A stretch of 64,000 nt of DNA, from contig NC_014960.1 in assembly GCF_000199675.1 (NCBI RefSeq), forward strand, positions 806,001 through 870,000, given 5' to 3'. This document shows, piece after piece, positions 33,556-41,827 of this stretch; positions within the stretch are counted from its first letter, which is position 1, and every line of letters begins with the position of its first letter. The notes below the pieces were generated by a model. The model made no database searches. It worked only from the letters and a program-made list of their open reading frames with translations, and was not told the origin of the DNA. The DNA comes from Anaerolinea thermophila UNI-1. Its GTDB lineage: Bacteria > Chloroflexota > Anaerolineae > Anaerolineales > Anaerolineaceae. The translations under genes and the position numbers were made by a program.

Positions 33556-34836
33556 TTACGCCAGCAGGCGAACCAGGGTGTAGTTTTTCCGCCCTTTCCG
33601 CAGGACGACAAACTGACCCTGCAGGGCATCCTGAAGGTGGACGGCGCGGTTCAGGTCTTCCACCCGCCGATTGTTGACGTAGATACCCCCTTCCTGAATA
33701 TTGCGCCGGGCTTCACCTTTGGATTTGGCTACGCCTGCGGTCACCAGCAAATCTACCAGCGGGTAGCCTTCCCCTTCCAACTGATGGCGCGGCACTTCGC
33801 AGGAAGGCACTTCCGAGAAAATATCGGCGATTTCGGCGGCAGTCAGGGTTTCCAGTTCGCCGCCAAAGAGCGCCTGGCTGGCTTGCTCGGCGCGTGCCAG
33901 GGCGGTCTCGCCGTGAATCATCTGCGTCATGGCGCGGGCAAGTGCGCGGTGCGGTTCGCGTTGTTCCGGACGCTCAGCCAGGCTGGCTTCCAGTTCGGCA
34001 ATTTCCTCACGGGTGAAGAAGGTAAAGTACTTGAGGTACTTGACCACATCGCGGTCGTCGGTGTTCAGCCAGAATTGATAGAAGCGGTACGGCGAGGTCT
34101 TGTTTGGATCCAGCCATACCGAACCCGATTCGGTTTTGCCAAATTTTGTCCCGTCGGCTTTGGTGATGAGATGGTACACCATCCCGTAAGCCTGCCCGCC
34201 GCGCACACGCCGAATCAGTTCAGCTCCGGCAGTGATGTTGCCCCATTGGTCGCTCCCGCCGGTTTGCAGTTTGCATCCAAAGGTATCGTACAGGTGAAGG
34301 AAGTCGTAGGATTGCAGAAGCATGTAGGAAAATTCGGTGAAGGAAATGCCTTCCTCGCGGTCAATACGGCTTTTAACCGAGTCCTTTGCCAGCATGTAAT
34401 TGACTGTGAAGTGCTTGCCAATATCGCGCAGGAAATCCACCAGATTCAGTTTTAAGAGCCAGTCGGCGTTGTTGACCAGACGGGCGGGGTTGCTCTTGAC
34501 CTCGAAGTCCAGCAGGTGCGCCAGTTGTTTTTGAATGCACGATACGTTGTATTCAATCTGCTCGCGGGAGAGCAGTTGCCGCTCGCTGGATTTTCCGCTG
34601 GGATCGCCAATCATTCCGGTGCCGCCGCCGGCAACGGCGATGGGGGTGTGTCCGAAGCGCTGAAGGCGCGCCAGCGCAATCAGCGGCAGGGTGTGTCCCA
34701 CGTGTAAACTGTCGGCGGTGGGGTCAAAACCGTTATACACGGTGACTTTTTCTTTTGCCAGCAGTTCCGGGACACCTTCCATGTAATCAAAAATCAACCC
34801 GCGCCATTGCAGTTCTTCAAAGGCATTGTGACTCAT
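33556..34836 (-). CDS. tyrS: Tyrosyl-tRNA synthetase
   Basis: 426 residues, normal for bacterial TyrRS. Signature elements: VYNGFDPTADSLHVGH (HIGH-like motif), GDPSGKSSER, QTGGSDQWGNI, and KFGKT as the KMSKS equivalent. A C-terminal S4-like RNA-binding domain (VAKSKGEARRNIQEGGIYVN) is present. ATG 34836 has AAGGAGGA upstream; the frame extends further to 34989 without homology. It charges tRNA-Tyr. An extended -10 element (TGGTATACT) lies about 30 bases upstream. Confidence 0.97.
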   Translation of the reverse strand: MSHNAFEELQWRGLIFDYMEGVPELLAKEKVTVYNGFDPTADSLHVGHTLPLIALARLQRFGHTPIAVAGGGTGMIGDPSGKSSERQLLSREQIEYNVSCIQKQLAHLLDFEVKSNPARLVNNADWLLKLNLVDFLRDIGKHFTVNYMLAKDSVKSRIDREEGISFTEFSYMLLQSYDFLHLYDTFGCKLQTGGSDQWGNITAGAELIRRVRGGQAYGMVYHLITKADGTKFGKTESGSVWLDPNKTSPYRFYQFWLNTDDRDVVKYLKYFTFFTREEIAELEASLAERPEQREPHRALARAMTQMIHGETALARAEQASQALFGGELETLTAAEIADIFSEVPSCEVPRHQLEGEGYPLVDLLVTAGVAKSKGEARRNIQEGGIYVNNRRVEDLNRAVHLQDALQGQFVVLRKGRKNYTLVRLLA

Positions 34837-34864
34837 GATGCTTCTGTCCTCCTTCACGTCCGAG

Positions 34865-34873
34865 AGTATACCA
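34865..34873 (-). promoter_or_regulatory. Extended -10 promoter element of tyrS
   Basis: On the minus strand TGGTATACT, an extended -10 hexamer; no good -35 is seen. A small inverted repeat CACAGG / CCTGTG lies just upstream. No T-box leader is present. Confidence 0.5.
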
Positions 34874-34923
34874 CAGGCTTTCCTGTGCCGTAGAGTTTTT
34901 GTTAGAGAAGAGATGATGAGGTA

Positions 34924-34953
34924 TTGAAATACATTTAAAAATAGATTTATTAT
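34924..34953 (+). promoter_or_regulatory. Possible promoter of the small secreted protein gene
   Basis: TTGAAA (34924-34929), 18-bp spacer and TATTAT (34948-34953), followed by an AT-rich leader and a purine-rich GGGGGGAGGG Shine-Dalgarno. Confidence 0.4.
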
Positions 34954-34987
34954 GTAAATGAATAATTTTTTTTGGGGGGAGGGAAAC

Positions 34988-35509
34988 ATGAATAAGCGAA
35001 TTCAGGTTTTGGTGGGCATTGCGTTGATGATTGCCATGGTGCTGGCTTTCTTTGGTTTTCAAACCAGAGGGCAAGCCGCTTTGGGAAATGTGGGATTCCC
35101 GATTTACTGCGTGAAGTCCAATGTGTCTCCGGGTAATGTTTTTAATCTCACCTGTTACGATGATGCGGCGGGAACGACATTTTCGGATGTGCCTACAGGT
35201 TACTATCTGCTGGTGACGGACGCCTTTATTACGCCTTCCCCTACCTGCGGAACAGATAAAGGCATTCTGCATATAGATATTTTTGATTCCAATGTTGTAG
35301 GTTCTACAACGTACAATGAAGATGGTATTGAATTGAGAGAACTGGACCGGGAAACGTTCGGTTTCAGTTTCCAATCTCCCGGGTTGATTGTGCAGGCAAA
35401 TCATTTTTTGAGAGCCCAAGCCAATGGCGGAAATGTATGTAATGTCGATGTGCGTGTGTACGGCTGGCTGGTCACCAACCTGTCCTTCCTGCCAGTAGTG
35501 ACCAAGTAA
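34988..35509 (+). CDS. Small secreted protein of unknown function ending in LPVVTK
   Basis: 173 residues from ATG 34988. Signal peptide (about 1-31: hydrophobic stretch LVGIALMIAMVLAFF, then a small-residue region). The mature part has four cysteines (YCVKS, LTCYDD, PTCGTD, NVCNVD), which could form two disulfides, and predicted beta structure. It ends in LSFLPVVTK, a C-terminal motif shared with other secreted proteins here. I do not recognise a family. It is a single gene followed by a terminator. Confidence 0.6.
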   Translation: MNKRIQVLVGIALMIAMVLAFFGFQTRGQAALGNVGFPIYCVKSNVSPGNVFNLTCYDDAAGTTFSDVPTGYYLLVTDAFITPSPTCGTDKGILHIDIFDSNVVGSTTYNEDGIELRELDRETFGFSFQSPGLIVQANHFLRAQANGGNVCNVDVRVYGWLVTNLSFLPVVTK

Positions 35510-35578
35510 CCCGTACCTTGCCGGCGTCGGGTTAAGGGGGAGAGACAACAATTTAAAGGGAGACAAACTGCAAGGCAA

Positions 35579-35614
35579 AATCCTGTACCGCCTTGCCGGG
35601 ACAGGATTCTTTTT
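35579..35614 (+). terminator. Intrinsic terminator of the small secreted protein gene
   Basis: AATCCTGT / ACAGGATT stem (35579-35586, 35601-35608) followed by five T. An alternative stem CAAGGC / GCCTTG (35571-35576, 35590-35595) would compete with it. Confidence 0.7.
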
Positions 35615-35636
35615 CAAAATCTTGACCTCAAAGGAA

Positions 35637-35666
35637 TTGACATGGGAACCTTTTCATTGTTACACT
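35637..35666 (+). promoter_or_regulatory. Possible promoter of the YIP1-MacB operon
   Basis: TTGACA (35637-35642), 18-bp spacer, TACACT (35661-35666); about 55 nt of leader before ATG 35728. Confidence 0.45.
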
Positions 35667-35727
35667 CGTCTTATAACACGTCCAGGACTTCGCTCCCCGT
35701 ATCCCTGCTTGGAGAGAGGATTACAGT

Positions 35728-36516
35728 ATGTCCAATATCGAAGAAATTGAAGTAGTGGAAACTTCACAAAAACGCTGGCATTGGGACTGGCTTTGGCGCA
35801 TCTTCCTGCGGCCCCGCCAGGTCTTTGACCAGATTGCCCAAACCGAAGTGTCGACCTGGCTTCTTCCTGTGCTGTTCCTCACGGTGGTTTCGCTGGTGTA
35901 TGTGCTGGTATCGGGGCCGACCCGCACGCAGGAACTGCTCGCCAAGCCCATTGAACCGCCCCCGGACTTTCAGTACTGGGATCCGGCAATGCAGGAAGAG
36001 TACATGAAGAACGCTCAGCCCAACCCTTCTCCGGCGCTGATTTACGTCCTGCCGGCAGTAGGGGCGGTGGTGAAAGTGTGGCTCTCGTGGGTCATTCTGG
36101 CGGCGCTGGTGCACCTGGCGCTCACCCTGGCGGGAGGACGTGGCTCGCGTTCTGCGGAGTTCAGCGTGGCGGGATGGAGTCTTATGCCGCTGGCGGTGCG
36201 TGAGATTGTGCACTTGATCGCGGTGCTTTCTGCTCATCAGAGCATTAAGAACCCCGGGCTTTCCGGCTTCATTCAAACCGAAACAGGTGGAGGCGCTGTA
36301 TTTCTTGCCTCTTTGCTTTCGTTCGTGGATTTGTACCTTGTCTGGCAGGTGGTATTGCTGGTGCTGGGGGCAAAGCGCACGTCCGGGCTTTCTACCGGCA
36401 AGACGCTGGTTTCGGTGCTGATTGCGGTGATTCTCTTGCTGGTGTTGCAGGCACTGCCCGGTTTTATCGGTGCGCAGTTGAGCGGCTTGCAAACCGGCGG
36501 GTTCTTCCTGTTTTAG
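35728..36516 (+). CDS. YIP1-family membrane protein
   Basis: 262 residues. The N-terminal RIFLRPRQVFDQIAQTE and five or six hydrophobic spans afterwards are the pattern of bacterial YIP1-domain proteins. The extracytoplasmic loop PTRTQELLAKPIEPPP follows the first span. The function of these proteins in bacteria is unknown. It is first in an operon with a MacB-type ATPase, a secreted CARDB-like protein and a MacB permease, so it may help assemble or regulate that transporter. Confidence 0.7.
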   Translation: MSNIEEIEVVETSQKRWHWDWLWRIFLRPRQVFDQIAQTEVSTWLLPVLFLTVVSLVYVLVSGPTRTQELLAKPIEPPPDFQYWDPAMQEEYMKNAQPNPSPALIYVLPAVGAVVKVWLSWVILAALVHLALTLAGGRGSRSAEFSVAGWSLMPLAVREIVHLIAVLSAHQSIKNPGLSGFIQTETGGGAVFLASLLSFVDLYLVWQVVLLVLGAKRTSGLSTGKTLVSVLIAVILLLVLQALPGFIGAQLSGLQTGGFFLF

Positions 36517-36519
36517 CCT

Positions 36520-37251
36520 ATGACCAGCGGCGCAACCATTTCCATTCGGCAATTGCGCAAGACCTACGTCATGGGGCGGGTGCGCGTGCATGCTCTGGCT
36601 GGCGTGGATATGGACATCCCTGCCGGCTCGTTCACCGTGGTGATGGGACCGTCCGGTTCGGGCAAAAGCACCCTGCTGTATCTGCTGGGGGGCTTGGAGC
36701 GCCCGACCAGCGGGCAGATTCTGGTGGATGGCAAAGACCTGAGCGCTATGGATGAGAACGCACTGGCGCTGTATCGGCGCAGTACGGTGGGCTTTGTCTT
36801 TCAGCAGTTCAACCTGGTTCCCAGCATGACGGCGCTGGAAAACGTGGCTTTTCCCATGCGTTTCAGCGGTATTCGTACCGGTGAACGCCTCAAACGCGCG
36901 AAAGACCTGCTGACCCAGGTTGGGCTTGCTACACACGTGAAACACCGCCCGACGGAAATGTCCGGCGGACAGCAACAGCGGGTTGCCATTGCCCGCGCGC
37001 TGGTGCATAACCCCCGCCTCATCCTTGCCGATGAACCTACCGGCAATCTGGACTCGGTGACCGGGTACAGTATCATGCAGTTGCTCAGCGAACTGCACCA
37101 GCAGGGGCGCACGGTGATGGTGGTCACCCACGACCCGCGAATGTTGCGTTTTGCCACCCATACCATTTACCTGCTGGATGGCAGGGTGGTCTCCCGTGAT
37201 GATTTTGAGAAAGCCAGCGCGCTTCCTGAAGATGAGAAGAACGTCAGTTGA
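36520..37251 (+). CDS. MacB/LolD-type ABC ATPase
   Basis: 243 residues with GPSGSGKST, FVFQQFNLVPSM, MSGGQQQRVAIARAL and ADEPTGNLDSVTG. The start lies 3 bases after the YIP1 stop. Its permease partner is most likely the one at 38746-40065, with a secreted protein encoded between them. Confidence 0.92.
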   Translation: MTSGATISIRQLRKTYVMGRVRVHALAGVDMDIPAGSFTVVMGPSGSGKSTLLYLLGGLERPTSGQILVDGKDLSAMDENALALYRRSTVGFVFQQFNLVPSMTALENVAFPMRFSGIRTGERLKRAKDLLTQVGLATHVKHRPTEMSGGQQQRVAIARALVHNPRLILADEPTGNLDSVTGYSIMQLLSELHQQGRTVMVVTHDPRMLRFATHTIYLLDGRVVSRDDFEKASALPEDEKNVS

Positions 37252-37274
37252 AATTTCTGGAATGGAGTGCTCTC

Positions 37275-38714
37275 ATGACCAAACGTTTCCACTTAATTCT
37301 CTTATGCAGTTTGTTGGTGATGTTGATCATGCCCGCTGGGGGAGTTTTTGCTCAAACCCCTGCGCCGGTGACGGATCGTCCACTGGTGGTGATTAACGGC
37401 TATTATCTGGACAAAGATACCATTGCCGTAGGCGATTCCTTTAACCTGTTTGTGGAGTTGAAGAACATCAGTGCCACGCAGGACGCCAGTAATTTAATTC
37501 TGTCTTTTGTGAACGATTCTTTCCTGCCTCAGGAAACTGGCGGTGTTGTAGCGCTTGGCTTATTACCAGCAGGCGGTGACCGCACCGTCACCCAGCGCTT
37601 TCTGGTCAGTTCCAACCTTGCCGGGCAGCCCGTGGGCACAATTCCGCTTAACCTCACCTACACCGGTCCGGATGGAACGCAGTACAGCGAGCGTTTCACC
37701 ATCACCCTGCAGTTGAAGATTTACTACCGCGCCGCCTATACCCCGACCCCTACCCCAACGCCCACGCTGGCGCCGGTGGTGCGCCCGCAACTGGTCATTT
37801 CGGGGTACCAGACGGATGTCAATCCGCTTCAACCGGGCTCTCTCTTCAAGTTGTCGCTGGATGTTCGCAATCTGGGGAATGCCGATGCGCGGGCGGTGAC
37901 TCTGGTGCTGGGGGGCGGGGTTTCGCCCGATCCTAGCGGCACCCCTCAACCCGGTGGATTAAGCGGCGGCGGGGGCGATTTAAGCGTCTTTGCGCCGGTA
38001 GGATCGTCTAACCTGGTGTATTTGGGAGATGTTCCGGCAGGGGCATCCCTCAGCACCACCTCAGACCTGGTGGTGAATGTCTCTGCCAATCCGGGGGCGT
38101 ACACGCTCAAAATTTCCTTCGTGTATACCGATCCCAAGGGCATGCGCCTGGTGGATGACCAGATCATCACCCTGTTGATTTACCGTTTGCCGGTGCTGGA
38201 AGTCAACTTTTACCGCGACCCCGGTCCGCTGTTTGCCGGTCAACCCAATGTCCTGCCCATTCAGGTGGTCAATTTGGGAAAATCCACCGTGGTGCTGGGG
38301 AATATGACGGTGAGCGCCGAAGGTGCGGAACTGCAGAATAACACCGTGCTGGTTGGAGCATTGGACCCGGGCGGCTTTTACACGCTGGATACCACGTTCA
38401 CCCCCATGCAGGCAGGCGAGATGACGATCAAGGTGGCGTTGAATTACACCGACGACTTCAATCAGCCCCGTCAGGTCGAGCAAATCATCCCGGTGACGGT
38501 GCAGGAAAGTGCGCCCATCATTGAACCCGGCATGCCTCCCGAAGGCGGTGAAGTTCCTGTACAACCTGTTCAGGAAACTTTTCTGCAGAAAGTATGGCGC
38601 TTTATACGTGGACTGCTGGGGCTGGACAGCGCGCCGCCCCAGCCGGTAGTTCCGCAAGGCGAAATGCCGGTGCAGGAGTATGAGAGCGTTCCTGCGCCGC
38701 TCAAGGGCCCATGA
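37275..38714 (+). CDS. Secreted CARDB-like protein with C-terminal membrane-proximal tail
   Basis: 479 residues. I chose ATG 37275 (GGAG seven bases upstream) over the TTG at 37248 that overlaps the ATPase. A signal peptide ends GGVFAQ (about 27). Three beta-sandwich modules follow, each starting with a strand like LVVINGYYLDKDTIAVGD or LVISGYQTDVNPLQPGS, resembling CARDB/APHP adhesion domains; a Thr/Pro linker TPTPTPTPTLAP separates the first two. A short hydrophobic-amphipathic stretch (VWRFIRGLLGLD) lies before a proline-rich end. In this operon it occupies the place where a membrane fusion protein would be expected. Confidence 0.75.
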   Translation: MTKRFHLILLCSLLVMLIMPAGGVFAQTPAPVTDRPLVVINGYYLDKDTIAVGDSFNLFVELKNISATQDASNLILSFVNDSFLPQETGGVVALGLLPAGGDRTVTQRFLVSSNLAGQPVGTIPLNLTYTGPDGTQYSERFTITLQLKIYYRAAYTPTPTPTPTLAPVVRPQLVISGYQTDVNPLQPGSLFKLSLDVRNLGNADARAVTLVLGGGVSPDPSGTPQPGGLSGGGGDLSVFAPVGSSNLVYLGDVPAGASLSTTSDLVVNVSANPGAYTLKISFVYTDPKGMRLVDDQIITLLIYRLPVLEVNFYRDPGPLFAGQPNVLPIQVVNLGKSTVVLGNMTVSAEGAELQNNTVLVGALDPGGFYTLDTTFTPMQAGEMTIKVALNYTDDFNQPRQVEQIIPVTVQESAPIIEPGMPPEGGEVPVQPVQETFLQKVWRFIRGLLGLDSAPPQPVVPQGEMPVQEYESVPAPLKGP

Positions 38715-38745
38715 TGAGGCGCATGTGAAGAAAGAAGGATGAGAC

Positions 38746-40065
38746 ATGCGATTCCTGGATTATCTGGGACTGGTCTTTTACAACCTTGGACGCCGAAAAG
38801 GGCGGGTAGCCTTGACCGCCATCGGTGTGGTCATCGGTACGGCAGCGGTGGTGGTGCTGGTGGCGCTTGCCAGCGGCTTACAGCGCAATGCCACCCGTCA
38901 GTTCTCGCAGGTGGGTAACCTGACCCTCATCACCGTTTACCCAAAATATGGCGAGGGTATGGTGGTGATGCCTGGAGGAGGGAGTTCGGGTGGTTCTGGA
39001 CAGTCTCAAATCAAACTGCTCACCCCGCAAGCCATTGCAGAAATTTCTGCCATTGATGGGGTGGCGCAGGTTATTCCACGGGATACCCTGCGGGGCGGTG
39101 CACGCCTGGTAGCGGGAAAGATGGAAACCTACCCCTTCATCATGGCGTACGATACACCAGATTTCAGCGTGTTCAATTACCAGATGAAAGAAGGTGTTTC
39201 TGAACTGAAACGCGGTGAAGCCCTGGTGGGGGAATCTCTGGCAAAGGGATTCAACGACCCGCGCTGGCGCCCCGGACAACCTCAACCGGAACAGCCTGAA
39301 ATTGTTGGCAAGCAGTTGAAACTGGTGGTGCAGAAGTTTTCCCAGGACGGCACCATGACCGAGCGGGTGTACTCGGTACGCATTGCAGGCATCATTAAAC
39401 AGCGTATGGATGAAACCGACTACGGCATGATCATGCGCATGGACGACCTGACCCAGATGAACGAGTGGTTGACGGGAAAGCGGATTAATCGGAATAAAGA
39501 AGGGTACGATATGTTTTACGTCAAAACCACCGATACAAAGAAGACCACCGAGGTTTCCAAACAAATCAACGATCTGGGCTATCAGGCATACTCGCAAATG
39601 GAGTTTGTCCAGAGCGTCAACAATTTCTACACCATCATTCAAATTGTCTTTGGCGGGATCGGCGCCATTGCCCTGCTGGTGGCTGCCATTGGCATTGCCA
39701 ATACCATGACCATGGCAATCCTGGAACGTACCCGCGAAATTGGTTTGATGAAAGCCGTAGGCGCAACCAACCGCGATGTGATGAGCATCTTTCTGGGAGA
39801 AGCGGGGGGGATTGGCTTAATTGGCGGCATTGGCGGGGTGATGCTGGCATGGGGCTTAGCGCAGATCATCAATGTGCTGGCGGCAAGTTATTTGTCCAAT
39901 CCCATGCCGTATGGCGGAGAACCCCCTGGCCCGGCGACTTATATTGCGCCATGGTTACCGCTGTTCGCGCTGGTGTTTTCTACCTTGGTGGGGGTAATCT
40001 CCGGATTGTACCCGGCATTGCGAGCAGCGACCATGGTACCGGTGATGGCGCTGAAGTACGAGTAA
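38746..40065 (+). CDS. MacB-type ABC permease (FtsX family)
   Basis: 439 residues: N-terminal span (VALTAIGVVIGTAAVVVLVAL), extended periplasmic domain (about 45-290) with a glycine-rich loop GGGSSGGSGQSQ, and three C-terminal FtsX spans including AIGIANTMTMAILERTREI and LMKAVGATNRDVM. It ends in ALKYE, as MacB permeases do. An AAGGATGA site precedes the start. It is the last gene of the YIP1-ATPase-CARDB-permease operon, followed by a strong terminator. Confidence 0.9.
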   Translation: MRFLDYLGLVFYNLGRRKGRVALTAIGVVIGTAAVVVLVALASGLQRNATRQFSQVGNLTLITVYPKYGEGMVVMPGGGSSGGSGQSQIKLLTPQAIAEISAIDGVAQVIPRDTLRGGARLVAGKMETYPFIMAYDTPDFSVFNYQMKEGVSELKRGEALVGESLAKGFNDPRWRPGQPQPEQPEIVGKQLKLVVQKFSQDGTMTERVYSVRIAGIIKQRMDETDYGMIMRMDDLTQMNEWLTGKRINRNKEGYDMFYVKTTDTKKTTEVSKQINDLGYQAYSQMEFVQSVNNFYTIIQIVFGGIGAIALLVAAIGIANTMTMAILERTREIGLMKAVGATNRDVMSIFLGEAGGIGLIGGIGGVMLAWGLAQIINVLAASYLSNPMPYGGEPPGPATYIAPWLPLFALVFSTLVGVISGLYPALRAATMVPVMALKYE

Positions 40066-40090
40066 CTTCCTCTTTTGTTCATATCGTGGG

Positions 40091-40132
40091 GCGGCGTTCT
40101 CGCGTCCGGTTTGCGAGAGCGCCGCTTTTTTT
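40091..40132 (+). terminator. Strong intrinsic terminator of the YIP1-MacB operon
   Basis: A 13-bp stem with one mismatch (GCGGCGTTCTCGC 40091-40103, partner 40113-40125) and seven T. Confidence 0.92.
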
Positions 40133-40163
40133 ATGGAAAATTGTCCACGATTCCGGGTGATGG

Positions 40164-40958
40164 ATGTCTGTCGGTGAAGTATGCCCGATGGATTGTGGTA
40201 TGATTTTGTTATACCCATACTGGCGAGGTGGGGTGAACGAATTCAGTTTCCTGCTCATGATTGGCGGAGGATTGGGGCTGTGGCGTGTGAGCCGTCAGCG
40301 CGAATTGCAGTGGCTGGATGGTGCCATTCTGACCATTTTATGCGCGCTGATAGGGGCGCGCCTGGGCTATGTGCTGATCAACCTCGCTTACTTTCGGGAA
40401 GTCCCTGAAGAAATTTTGCAATTCTGGCTGGGAGGGCTTTCTGCGCCGGGAGCCCTGATTGGCGGTCTCCTGGGAATTGGGGTGGCGTCTTTGCTGTTCC
40501 GTGTGTCTTATTTGCGCATGTCAGACCGTCTTTATCCGCTTTTGCCCCCGCTGGCGGTCAGTTGCTGGTTGGGGTGCTGGCTGGCGGGTTGCGCTTACGG
40601 CGCGGTCGCTCAGCCTGGCTGGCTGGGTGTACCCGCGCCCGATGAGGCAGGCTGGATGACCTGGCGTGTTCCTGTTCAGCCGCTGGCAGCGCTCAGTTTG
40701 ATTGTCTTTTATGCCCTCATGGAAGCCCTGATTCCGATTCCGCGCCCTTCAGGGTGGCTTTCCAGCCTGGCGCTGGCATGGCTGACGCTGGTGAATCTGG
40801 TGGCTTCGTTATTTCGTGCCGATCCTATACCAGTCTGGAATCACTTCCGCATAGATACCTGGGTGTATCTGGGGTTGGAGTTGCTCTTTTTATCCTGTTT
40901 TACCATTTTGCATTTTACAGCGCATCGTCATTCGAGAGGAAAACAAGCAAACGTATGA
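40164..40958 (+). CDS. Divergent Lgt-like (prolipoprotein diacylglyceryl transferase family) membrane protein
   Basis: 264 residues, about seven membrane spans. Lgt landmarks are seen in order: GARLGYVLIN (about 72-81), GGLSAPGALIGGLLG (about 97-111), and a GCWLAGCAYG segment matching the NGxxYG region. The histidine of the Lgt active-site loop (usually SFHGG) is replaced here by SAPGA, and key arginines are not evident, so catalysis is doubtful. It may be a paralogue with another role. Start choice is uncertain: ATG 40164 is used, but ATG 40191 or 40200 is possible. The stop overlaps the next start. Confidence 0.65.
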   Translation: MSVGEVCPMDCGMILLYPYWRGGVNEFSFLLMIGGGLGLWRVSRQRELQWLDGAILTILCALIGARLGYVLINLAYFREVPEEILQFWLGGLSAPGALIGGLLGIGVASLLFRVSYLRMSDRLYPLLPPLAVSCWLGCWLAGCAYGAVAQPGWLGVPAPDEAGWMTWRVPVQPLAALSLIVFYALMEALIPIPRPSGWLSSLALAWLTLVNLVASLFRADPIPVWNHFRIDTWVYLGLELLFLSCFTILHFTAHRHSRGKQANV

Positions 40959-41824
40959 AATTATGCCTTGCTCTGGCTCAAATTAATACTGTACTGGGCA
41001 ATGTCCAGAAGAATCTGGAAAAGCATCTGGCGATTATTGAAGAAGCCAATTCGCGGGGTGCGGATCTGGTGGTCTTCCCCGAACTCTCTCTCACAGGCTA
41101 TGTGTTGCAGGACCTGACTCCCATGGTTGCCTGCCGCCCGCGGGTGGATGACCCCGTATTTGCGCCCTTGCTGGCAGCCAGTCAGCGCCTGGATATTGTG
41201 GTTGGTTTTGTGGAAGAGGATGTGCGCAACCGTTTCTACATTGCCGCCGCATATCTCTCGCGCGGCAAGGTACTTCATGTGCATCGCAAGGTGTACCTGC
41301 CTACGTATGGCTTGTTCGATGAAGGACGCTTCTTTGCCTGGGGCGATACGGTTCAGGCATTTGATACCAGTTATGGCAGGGTGGGTATGCTCATCTGCGA
41401 AGATTTCTGGCATGCTTCACCGCCTTATCTGCTCTGGCTGGATGGCGCAGATTTGTTCATTTTCATGTCGGCATCTCCCGGCAGGGGAGTGACCGGCAAA
41501 GAGGTGCTGGATTCTTCCCGCTGGGTCAATCACATCCTGCGCGCCTATGCCAGTTTGTATACCAGTTTTGTGGCGCACACCAACCGCGTGGGTTTTGAAG
41601 ACGGCTTGAACTTCTGGGGGCAGGCGGCGCTCTATGATCCCAATGGCGATTTGCTCGCCGAGGGCCCTGCGTTTGAAGAAGCCCTGACCCTAGTGGAAAT
41701 CGATCTCAATCAACTGCACCGCACCCGCGCGCGCCTGCCGCTTCTGCGCGACGAGCGCACTGCGCTGGTTCAGCGGGAACTTAACCGCATTGTCAGCGAT
41801 CGCACCCATTTCAGTGGGAGGTAA
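40955..41824 (+). CDS. Nitrilase-type glutaminase subunit of split NAD synthetase
   Basis: 289 residues of the carbon-nitrogen hydrolase fold with the catalytic triad E (FPELSLTGY, about 43), K (HRKVYLPTYGLFDEGRFF, about 110) and C (LICEDFWH, about 147). These flanks match the glutaminase domain of glutamine-dependent NAD synthetases. The NH3-dependent synthase is the separate next gene, three bases on. Together they should convert nicotinic acid adenine dinucleotide to NAD with glutamine. The start overlaps the Lgt-like gene (ATGA); the frame extends to 40754 but that part is antiparallel to nothing meaningful. Confidence 0.87.
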   Translation: MKLCLALAQINTVLGNVQKNLEKHLAIIEEANSRGADLVVFPELSLTGYVLQDLTPMVACRPRVDDPVFAPLLAASQRLDIVVGFVEEDVRNRFYIAAAYLSRGKVLHVHRKVYLPTYGLFDEGRFFAWGDTVQAFDTSYGRVGMLICEDFWHASPPYLLWLDGADLFIFMSASPGRGVTGKEVLDSSRWVNHILRAYASLYTSFVAHTNRVGFEDGLNFWGQAALYDPNGDLLAEGPAFEEALTLVEIDLNQLHRTRARLPLLRDERTALVQRELNRIVSDRTHFSGR

Positions 41825-41827
41825 GGC

